From positions 23,555 to 87,554 of the forward strand of contig NZ_LNSB01000020.1 of NCBI RefSeq assembly GCF_001468285.1: a stretch of 64,000 nucleotides of DNA, given 5' to 3'. Of the stretch, positions 58,092 to 64,000 are shown in pieces (the first letter of the stretch is position 1; every line of letters begins with the position of its first letter). The notes under the pieces were generated by a model. The model worked only from the letters and a program-made list of their open reading frames with translations. It was not told the origin of the DNA and searched no databases. This DNA is from Sphingopyxis sp. HIX. Its GTDB lineage: Bacteria; Pseudomonadota; Alphaproteobacteria; Sphingomonadales; Sphingomonadaceae. The position numbers and the translations under genes are program-made.

Positions 58092-59192
58092 CTATCCCCG
58101 CAGCGCCGCCGATATCGCGATCAGCCCCGCTCCCAGCTCCGTCCGCGTCGGCCAGCCATAGCCGAGGCGGAAATAACTGTCGGGCAGGTCGAACCAGTGG
58201 CCCGGCGCCACGTAAGTCCCATGCTCGTTCAGCAGCCGCTCGTAGAAGCCCGCGGTGCCGCCCGCCGGCTCCGAGCGCATGCGCACGAAACCGACGACCC
58301 CGCCCGACGGCTCGTTCCACTCGAGCAAATCCTCGCCCGCCATCCATTCGATCACCCGCGCGCGGCGTTCGCGCATTTCGGCGAGCGTCTCGGCAAGTAC
58401 CTCGTCCTTTCGCGACAGCAGCTGCTCGGCGATCCATTCGTCGACGACGCTGCCGCAGATCGCGATCTGCTCCTTCGCTGCGAGGAAGATCTCGTGCAGT
58501 TCGGGGTTTTTGACGATCAGCCAGCCCATGCGCGTGCCGGGGATGCCATAGGCTTTCGACAGCGACGACACGCTGATCACATGGCTGCCGAGCGTCGCCG
58601 CGAGCGGGGTCAGCGGCCCGAAGCACAGCTCGCGATAGGTTTCGTCGACGACCAGATAGGCGTTGTTGTCGGCGGCGATCTCCGCCAGGCGGCGCAGTTC
58701 GGCCTCGTCGGACAGGATTCCGCTCGGGTTGTGCGGGTGGGTTATGCTGATCACCTTGGTTTTCGTCGTGACCTTGGCGGCGAGGGCGTCGACGTCGATG
58801 CGGAAGCCGGTGTCGAAGGTCAGGTCGACATAGTCGATGGCACACCCGATCGCGCGCGGGGTTTCGAGGTTGAGCCCGTAATTGGGGCGGACCACCACGA
58901 TATGGTCGCCGGGCGCGAGCAACGCGGTCGCGATGATGAACAGCGCCCCCGCCGCGCCGGTCGTGACGAGCACGTCGTCGGCGCAAAGGCCTGCGCCGTC
59001 GCGCGCGATCAATGCGCGCAGCGCGCTACTGCCGCGATGCTCGGTGTAGAGCAGGGTGAGGTCGGGAATGGTCAGGCCGAGGTCGGACAGCTTGCGGTCC
59101 GAGATCGAGCTTTCGGCGAGATTGTTGCGGATATTCCCGTAACCGAACTCTTCGGGAGATTCGACCTCGATCGGCAGTCTGGCGTAACGCAT
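58092..59192 (-). CDS. Class I/II PLP-dependent aminotransferase
   Basis: A 366-residue fold-type I aminotransferase. The PLP Lys is in SVSSLSKAYGIPGTRMGW (about residue 210), the cofactor-ring Asp in VVDETYREL, and the substrate-binding Asn in THPHNPSG. The C-terminal Arg region is SYFRLGYGWP. It acts on an amino acid with a 2-oxo acid acceptor; substrate unknown, but the neighbouring EutB/EutC-like genes suggest aspartate or a related amino acid. A hairpin upstream covers its Shine-Dalgarno. Confidence 0.87.
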   Translation of the reverse strand: MRYARLPIEVESPEEFGYGNIRNNLAESSISDRKLSDLGLTIPDLTLLYTEHRGSSALRALIARDGAGLCADDVLVTTGAAGALFIIATALLAPGDHIVVVRPNYGLNLETPRAIGCAIDYVDLTFDTGFRIDVDALAAKVTTKTKVISITHPHNPSGILSDEAELRRLAEIAADNNAYLVVDETYRELCFGPLTPLAATLGSHVISVSSLSKAYGIPGTRMGWLIVKNPELHEIFLAAKEQIAICGSVVDEWIAEQLLSRKDEVLAETLAEMRERRARVIEWMAGEDLLEWNEPSGGVVGFVRMRSEPAGGTAGFYERLLNEHGTYVAPGHWFDLPDSYFRLGYGWPTRTELGAGLIAISAALRG

Positions 59193-59197
59193 GGCAT

Positions 59198-59222
59198 GGC
59201 CCCTCGCATGATTGGAGGGGCC
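59198..59222 (-). promoter_or_regulatory. Inverted repeat covering the aminotransferase ribosome-binding site
   Basis: On the minus strand GGCCCCTC-N9-GAGGGGCC, an 8-bp perfect dyad. The 3' arm contains GAGGGG, the likely Shine-Dalgarno, 9 nt before the ATG at 59192. In RNA the stem would hide the ribosome-binding site. It could also be a DNA operator. No known riboswitch class is recognised. Confidence 0.5.
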
Positions 59223-59342
59223 AGGATGCCGGGCAATCGACGATCATTCCACCCCTCCACCGAGGGATATGGGCGAATTCGCGCCCTCATGCCGGGGTCC
59301 GCGCGATCATGCGGTCCCGGGCGGGCGTCGGGCGGCACCCAG

Positions 59343-60098
59343 TCATTTACGCGCGCGCTTCGCCACGCATTTTTTCAGCCGGTCGCGCGCGGCCAAACCA
59401 CCCGTCCAATCGACCTTGGCGACCGATTTTCCCTTGATCGACACGTCGAATCCGTGGCTGTCGAGCATATTGTCGAGCAGCGCATCGACCGACGGTACCG
59501 TCAGCGCGATGGCGCCATAGGCATCGCCGGCCAGATGATAGTTCAGCGCCTCGACCGTCTGCGGCGGGCTTCCATCGGATTGCGTCAGCGTTACCTGCAG
59601 CTTGCGGACCGTGTCGGGACGCGGAATGTCGTCGCTCCAAAAGGTCAGCAGCGCGCCGTCATAGTCGCCGCCGGGGCCCGACAGTCGGACAAACCCGTCT
59701 TTTTTCCAGTAGAATGCCGCACAATATTCGCCCGGCGCCGGCTCGGCATGATCCTGGAAAAAGTCCCAGCCGCCATTCTCGTAGCGGGTGTAGAGCGGAT
59801 TTTTCATCAGTTCGGCGCGCTTCACCATATTGTTGACGCTCTCCTGCATCAGCGCGACCATGCCGGTCGCCACGGTCATCCGGTCGCGCATCGGGTCGGC
59901 GGGCGGTTCTTCATAGCGCGGATCCTCCTCGCCCTGCGGCGACGTCGCGGCGATATCGATCATCTGCTGGTGATGCTGAGCCTGCGCAGCACAGATATTG
60001 GGGAGGTCGGAGCAGGCGGCCGCCGGCGCAGCGGTGACGAGCGCCAGCAACGCGGCGCCGCTCGCCAAGCCATATTTGACGAGGTCGGGGTGTGGCAT
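59343..60098 (-). CDS. Secreted protein of unknown function
   Basis: A 251-residue exported protein with a signal peptide (about 1-28, ending PAAACS) and one Cys pair near the mature N-terminus (CSDLPNICA). The mature part has an Asp/Glu-rich helical segment (DPRYEEPPADPMRDRMTVATGMVALMQESVNNMVKRA) split by a Pro patch, then beta-rich sequence (GEYCAAFYWKKDGFVRLSGPGGDYDGALLTFW). I do not recognise a family. It lies 76 bp downstream of the DJ-1-like gene on the same strand; a T7 run in that gap may be part of a weak terminator. GGAGA precedes the ATG. Confidence 0.65.
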   Translation of the reverse strand: MPHPDLVKYGLASGAALLALVTAAPAAACSDLPNICAAQAQHHQQMIDIAATSPQGEEDPRYEEPPADPMRDRMTVATGMVALMQESVNNMVKRAELMKNPLYTRYENGGWDFFQDHAEPAPGEYCAAFYWKKDGFVRLSGPGGDYDGALLTFWSDDIPRPDTVRKLQVTLTQSDGSPPQTVEALNYHLAGDAYGAIALTVPSVDALLDNMLDSHGFDVSIKGKSVAKVDWTGGLAARDRLKKCVAKRARK

Positions 60099-60174
60099 GA
60101 CAATCTCCGAAAAAAAGAGCAGCGCAGGGAATGCGGCGCCGGCTGCAGCGCGCGCCGGCGCGTAAGCTTGACCA

Positions 60175-61233
60175 TCAGGGCATTTCCGCCAGCTTTTGCC
60201 GGGCGTCGGTCAGCGCCGCCGCCAGCCGGGGTTCTTTATAGTAGGGCGAAGCCAATTCCATGACTTCGATCGCCGTCTTCAGCGTCGCGCGGTCGGCACC
60301 GGGCGATTTGGCGCGATAATGTCCCCAGGCGGCGATGAGCGGCACATCGTGTCCTGACGGGCCGGCGGCCAGCTCGGCGCGCGCGCCCGCGCCATCGCCC
60401 GCTTGAACGCGAGCGATCAGCGCTATGCTTCGTTCGTCCGCGAAAGGCTCGCGGACAACGGGCACGCGGCCCATGGCGCGAACGACCGCTTCCGCGGCGC
60501 TGGAGGTCGAATAGGGGTTTTGTCCGGTCACCAGGCGGCCGTCGGTAACCACATGGTCGAGCATCATCGGCGCCTCGCTGAACCGCGCCCCGGCTCCGCG
60601 CAGCCCGTCCTCGAGCAGAACCGGGAAAGCGGCGGCCCAGCGCTTGCCGAACAGGGCCTCTTCTTCGTTGGAAAAGCCCGTCACCGATTTGCCCGCGACC
60701 AGCCGGCTTCCATCCGGCATCGGCACGTTGATCAGGGCGGCCGGGCCATGGCACACCGCGCCGACGACCCCGCCCGCGCCATAGGTGGTCGCCAACAGAT
60801 GTTTGAGGTCGAGATCGACGGGCAGGTCGAACATCGCGCCCTTGCCGCCGATGATGAAGATCGCGGCGTATGTCTTGTCCTTCACGCTCGGCAGTGCTTG
60901 TGCCGTCTCGAGCTTGGCGCTGGCCTCGCGGTCGTCGAGGAACCGCCGGTTATAGGGTTTGTCGGGGTCGAACGCGTCGGCCACGGGCGTGCCGCCCTTG
61001 GGACTGGCGATATCGACCGTCAGCCCATTGTCGGTAAATACCGCATAGGCTTGCGAAAGCTCGTCCATTTCGAACCCAGGGCGCGTCTTGCCGCCGTCGA
61101 GGCCGTGTCCGCTGACGACAATGAGCACATGCCCCGCGCGTTCCGCCGCACCCGTGTCGGCGTGCACGGGGAGGGGGATGGTGGCCACCGCGCCGGCCAG
61201 GGCGGGCAACGCAAGCTTTGTCCAGAGTTTCAT
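60175..61233 (-). CDS. Exported DJ-1/PfpI-superfamily protein
   Basis: A 352-residue protein with a signal peptide (1-25) and a DJ-1/PfpI glutamine-amidotransferase-like domain (about 35-255). GFEMDELSQAYAVFTDNGLTVDIASPKGG, IIGGKGAMFDLP and the nucleophile elbow GAVCHGPAAL (Cys) match the class that includes Hsp31-like glyoxalase III and proteases. About 95 extra helical residues follow at the C-terminus. Export to the periplasm is unusual for this family. It is divergent from an OmpR-type response regulator gene, with TTTGACG repeats in the gap. Confidence 0.83.
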   Translation of the reverse strand: MKLWTKLALPALAGAVATIPLPVHADTGAAERAGHVLIVVSGHGLDGGKTRPGFEMDELSQAYAVFTDNGLTVDIASPKGGTPVADAFDPDKPYNRRFLDDREASAKLETAQALPSVKDKTYAAIFIIGGKGAMFDLPVDLDLKHLLATTYGAGGVVGAVCHGPAALINVPMPDGSRLVAGKSVTGFSNEEEALFGKRWAAAFPVLLEDGLRGAGARFSEAPMMLDHVVTDGRLVTGQNPYSTSSAAEAVVRAMGRVPVVREPFADERSIALIARVQAGDGAGARAELAAGPSGHDVPLIAAWGHYRAKSPGADRATLKTAIEVMELASPYYKEPRLAAALTDARQKLAEMP

Positions 61234-61305
61234 TATCGGTTTCCTGCCGGTTTGTCGGGACGGGCAGGAATGTCACGGCGCGCGTCACAAGGATGTAAAA
61301 GCGTC

Positions 61306-61323
61306 TTTGACGATTCTTTGACG
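61306..61323 (+). promoter_or_regulatory. TTTGACG direct repeat upstream of the second two-component system
   Basis: TTTGACG-ATTC-TTTGACG, two 7-bp copies 11 bp apart, the half-site spacing of OmpR-family regulators. It lies 50 bp before the response regulator start and 72 bp from the divergent DJ-1-like gene. Autoregulation and control of that gene are the simplest reading. Confidence 0.55.
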
Positions 61324-61373
61324 CGCTTCGCGTGAAGCAGCGCTATCTGGTCGGGCCGGGACAGGGAGGCGAT

Positions 61374-62060
61374 GTGCACAACAGGCTCGACATTCTGCTC
61401 GTCGAGGACAATGCCGATCTTGCGGCGAATATCATCGACTATCTCGAAGCGATCGGCCACCGCCTTCATTATGCCGCCGATGGCGACGCCGGGCTGCGCG
61501 ACGTCTTCACCCGCCCGATCGATCTGGTTCTGCTCGACGTGGCGCTGCCGCGGCGCGACGGATTGAGCGTTTGCGCCGAGGTCCGGCGCCGCGCCGATCG
61601 CCGCATCCCGATCCTGATGCTGACCGCCCGCGACACGCTGGGTGACAAGCTCGCCGGGTTCGCGAGCGGGGCCGACGACTATCTGGTCAAGCCCTTCGCG
61701 CTCGCCGAACTGGCAGCGCGCATCGGCGCCCTCGCGCATCGCACCACCCTTCAGGAGCCCTATCGTCTCGTGATCGGGCCGCTGGCGGTGGATCGCCAGG
61801 CGAGGCTAGCGACGCGCGACGGCCGTCTGCTGCACCTGTCGCCCCGCCTTTGGGACCTCCTGCTCCTGCTCGCCGAAATGTCGCCCAATCCCGTTGCGCG
61901 TATCGACGCGACGCGCCGGCTGTGGGGCGACGAGCCGCCATCGTCCGACGTGCTCCGCGCCCATATCCACCTGCTTCGCCAGATCGTCGACAAGCCATTC
62001 GCCGCGCCCATGATCGAAACGGTGCACGGCGTCGGTTTCCGGCTGGTGGTCCCGGCGTGA
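61374..62060 (+). CDS. OmpR-family response regulator
   Basis: A 228-residue regulator with a receiver (acidic residues in LLVEDN, phospho-acceptor Asp55 in LLDVALPRRDG, Thr in MLTARD, Lys in LVKPFALAEL) and a winged-helix C-terminal domain (about 130-225; LSPRLWDLLLLLAE, HIHLLRQIVD, and the wing ETVHGVGFRLV). I chose GTG 61374, which has GGGAGG 5 nt upstream; an in-frame GTG at 61332 would add 14 residues. It overlaps the kinase start (TGATG). Confidence 0.9.
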   Translation: MHNRLDILLVEDNADLAANIIDYLEAIGHRLHYAADGDAGLRDVFTRPIDLVLLDVALPRRDGLSVCAEVRRRADRRIPILMLTARDTLGDKLAGFASGADDYLVKPFALAELAARIGALAHRTTLQEPYRLVIGPLAVDRQARLATRDGRLLHLSPRLWDLLLLLAEMSPNPVARIDATRRLWGDEPPSSDVLRAHIHLLRQIVDKPFAAPMIETVHGVGFRLVVPA

Positions 62061-63346
62061 TGGTGCGGCAATCGAGCCTGCGGCGAAGCATCGTCGCGAT
62101 CATCGTCGCGGCCGTGCTCGCCACCAGCGCGGTGTTCGGCCTTGCCGCCTTCGTGTTCGCTTATGCGATCGAAGATGAGCAATTCGTCGCGGCGCTGACC
62201 GAGGAAGCCGGTCGCCAGCAGGCGAGCTGGCGCCGCGATGCCGTTCTGCTGCCGCCCGAGCGCGCCTATGTCCGGATCTATCGCGATCCGGCGCGGCTCC
62301 CGTCCGATCTGCGCGCGCAATTCGCCGAAAGCCCGCAGCGGATCGAATTCGCGGGCGAGCAGGGGCGCCACTATCATATCCTGCGCTTCACGCTGGATGC
62401 CGGCCGCGACGGCGCCCCGGCTGGATCCGCCATCGCCGTCGCCGAGGTCGGCCGCTACCTCATCGTTCGTCCGCAGCGCACCGCGATGATCGAAATGCTG
62501 CTCGCGCTCGGCCTTGCCATCGCGGCGTCGACGGCACTGATTGGCGGGTGGCTGGCGCATCGCGCGACAGCGCCGCTCGGCCGCCTCGCGCGCGAGATCG
62601 CCGGTGCCGACGGAGCCATTCCCCGGATCGTCGCGGCCGACTATCCCGGGAACGAGATCGGCCTGCTCGCGGGGGCTCTCGAACGATCCTTTCGCCGGAT
62701 CGCCGATTTTGTCGACCGCGAACGAGCCTTTACCCGCGACGCCAGCCACGAACTGCGGACACCCGTCGCGGTGATCCGCGGCGCGGTCGATGTCATCGCC
62801 CTGCGTCCTGACCTGCCCGCGCCCGTCCCCGAGGCCTTGCGACGGATCGAAGGCGCCGCGGCCGACATGACGCAGGCGCTCGACCTTCTGTTGTCGGTCG
62901 CCCGCGAGGGGGAGCGTCGCGACCGGAGCGCCACCTTGTTGCTGCCGCTGGTGGAAAAGGCGGCGGCCGACGCCGCGGTTCGCTTTCCGGCGCAGGCGAT
63001 GCAGCTTTCCGTCGATGTGCCGGCCGACATGCGCGTGATGGCCGATGCCGCCGCCCTCCAGCTCATTCTGGGCAATCTCATCGGCAACGGCTTTCAGCAT
63101 GCGGGGGGCGGAAAGCTGGTCATTCGCGCCGAAGGCACGGCGCTGGTCATCGCCGATGCCGGACCGGGGCTCGGCAACGACCCGCATCTGTTCGAGCCCT
63201 TCGCAAGGGGCGTCGCAAGCACGGGTAGCGGGCTCGGGCTCGATATCGTGCGGCGGCTCTGCAATGCGACCGGGATTCGCCTCTCCTGCCGCGATGCCGA
63301 CGATGGCCGGGGAACGCAATTCCTGCTGGAGTTCGACGCCGGTTGA
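62060..63346 (+). CDS. Membrane sensor histidine kinase
   Basis: A 428-residue kinase with two membrane helices (about 8-35 and 143-165), a periplasmic sensor of about 105 residues, HAMP-like linker, H-box FTRDASHELRTPVAVIR with His230, and an ATPase domain with NLIGNGFQHA, IADAGPGL and GSGLGLDIV. The HATPase part is short and compact. ATG 62060 overlaps the regulator stop. Signal unknown; the divergent periplasmic DJ-1-like protein suggests periplasmic or carbonyl stress. Confidence 0.9.
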   Translation: MVRQSSLRRSIVAIIVAAVLATSAVFGLAAFVFAYAIEDEQFVAALTEEAGRQQASWRRDAVLLPPERAYVRIYRDPARLPSDLRAQFAESPQRIEFAGEQGRHYHILRFTLDAGRDGAPAGSAIAVAEVGRYLIVRPQRTAMIEMLLALGLAIAASTALIGGWLAHRATAPLGRLAREIAGADGAIPRIVAADYPGNEIGLLAGALERSFRRIADFVDRERAFTRDASHELRTPVAVIRGAVDVIALRPDLPAPVPEALRRIEGAAADMTQALDLLLSVAREGERRDRSATLLLPLVEKAAADAAVRFPAQAMQLSVDVPADMRVMADAAALQLILGNLIGNGFQHAGGGKLVIRAEGTALVIADAGPGLGNDPHLFEPFARGVASTGSGLGLDIVRRLCNATGIRLSCRDADDGRGTQFLLEFDAG

Positions 63347-63359
63347 TCCGGTCCGCCGC

Positions 63360-64000
63360 CTACCGGAGGATCGTCCGGTAACGGGGATCCAGATCGATGG
63401 CCCGTTGTTCGTCTGCGCTCGCGCGATTGGGATTGCCATATTTCCGGAGCAGGACGCTGCGGCTGTAATAGGCGCGGGCCGACTTCGGCGCTAGTTGCAC
63501 CGCACGGTCGAGATCGGCAAGCGCGGCCTCGCTGTCGCCTTGGCGATCATAGGCCAGGCCGCGGTTGAGATAGGCGACCGAAAGGTCCGGGGCGACCGCG
63601 ATGGCCTCGCCGAACGCCGCGATCGCCTGATCGAAATTGCCGTCCCACGCCTGCTTCAGGCCATCGGCAAGATGGGTATCGGCGTCACGCCGTACCGCTT
63701 TGGGCGCCTTGCCGGCGAGTTTCCGGCATCGCGGCAGCGCCTGGCTCGGGTCGTTCACCGTGCAGGCGTTCCAGTCGCCGCGGCCGATCGGAACGCTTTT
63801 CGCCACGCGCGTGCCGGTGACGACGACTTCGCGTTCCGCGCCGCGCGCATAGTCGTCGGCCGCCACGGCCGAAACGGCCAACGGAACATCCTGCGATGGC
63901 GCTGCCGCCCTTGCCCGTCCTGTGACCACAATAGGCGCGGCCTTTTCGGCGAGCATACCGGCAGGCGACGGCGGTGGTGCGGGCGGGGGCGGAGGGGGAG
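63360..64000 (-). CDS. TPR-repeat protein, N-terminus off the right edge
   Basis: The frame is open to the window edge, and the in-frame sequence upstream of ATG 63956 is Pro-rich (PPPPPPAPPPSPAG), so the gene probably starts outside the window. The visible part has two IVVTG/VVVTG segments in a low-complexity Ala/Val region, a Cys pair in ACTVNDPSQALPRC, and a C-terminal TPR domain of about three repeats (FDQAIAAFGEAIAVAPDLSVAYLNRGLAYDRQ is in the first; GDSEAALADLDRAVQLAPKSARAYYSRS). TPR repeats mediate protein contacts. It converges on the kinase gene with a 13-bp gap. Confidence 0.75.
   Translation of the reverse strand, partial: PPPPPPAPPPSPAGMLAEKAAPIVVTGRARAAAPSQDVPLAVSAVAADDYARGAEREVVVTGTRVAKSVPIGRGDWNACTVNDPSQALPRCRKLAGKAPKAVRRDADTHLADGLKQAWDGNFDQAIAAFGEAIAVAPDLSVAYLNRGLAYDRQGDSEAALADLDRAVQLAPKSARAYYSRSVLLRKYGNPNRASADEQRAIDLDPRYRTILR

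Noticed and set aside
1..64000. tRNA or rRNA genes, CRISPR arrays, insertion sequences, integrase genes or att sites.
   Set aside because: None was seen: no transposase- or integrase-like protein, no regularly spaced repeats, and intergenic gaps too short or without tRNA-like arms.

Overview
The window is dense, very GC-rich DNA with short intergenic gaps and many translationally coupled genes (ATGA, TGATG and TAATG overlaps). It carries TonB-dependent receptors next to GPH-type MFS and PepSY genes, a NasS/NasT-controlled nitrate operon and TctDE-, LuxR- and GntR-type regulators. This combination points to an alphaproteobacterium of the Sphingomonadaceae (Sphingopyxis-like); the genus is an inference. 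I see no insertion sequence, integrase, CRISPR array, rRNA or tRNA.

Left part (1-12.7 kb): a truncated 7TMR-DISM histidine kinase, then a complete assimilatory nitrate module on the minus strand: nasT, nasS, a leader RNA with two ANTAR-type hexaloop hairpins and an intrinsic terminator, narK, an outer-membrane porin, nirB, nirD, nasA and a siroheme-forming methyltransferase. From 13.3 to 20 kb a plus-strand sulfate-ester scavenging operon follows: a possible 59-residue leader protein, TonB receptor, MFS transporter, AtsK-like dioxygenase and periplasmic arylsulfatase. From 20 to 25.4 kb there is an RNA-repair operon (rtcB, a Cys-rich protein, an RlaP-like nucleotidyltransferase, rtcA) with a clear sigma-54 promoter and a divergent rtcR.

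Middle part (25.4-41 kb): an SDR pseudogene, two outer-membrane porins, a lipoprotein esterase and an alpha/beta hydrolase, a CitMHS citrate transporter, a lone periplasmic binding protein and a TctDE-like two-component pair. These are followed by an operon of a duplicated-domain secreted protein, an M20 peptidase, a PepSY membrane protein and arginine succinyltransferase (astA). A direct repeat close to CGTGACAGC-N4-TGACAGG stands before at least four of these operons and is probably the binding site of the TctD-like regulator. LysR, a siderophore-type TonB receptor and astD follow, which suggests uptake and breakdown of an arginine-containing ligand.

Right part (45.8-64 kb): a cupin/aldehyde dehydrogenase/isocitrate-dehydrogenase-like operon faces a GntR regulator with two winged helices; an aconitase homologue and an esterase lie downstream of that regulator. 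A shared 14-bp motif before both transcription units looks like the GntR operator, and a copy of the TctD-type repeat precedes the dehydrogenase operon, tying it to the citrate locus. Then come an M20 peptidase, a methyltransferase, a threonine-dehydratase/LuxR/ornithine-cyclodeaminase/aminotransferase group that resembles EutB/EutC or BhcB/BhcD, two secreted proteins (one DJ-1-like), a second OmpR-type two-component system, and a TPR protein cut by the right edge.
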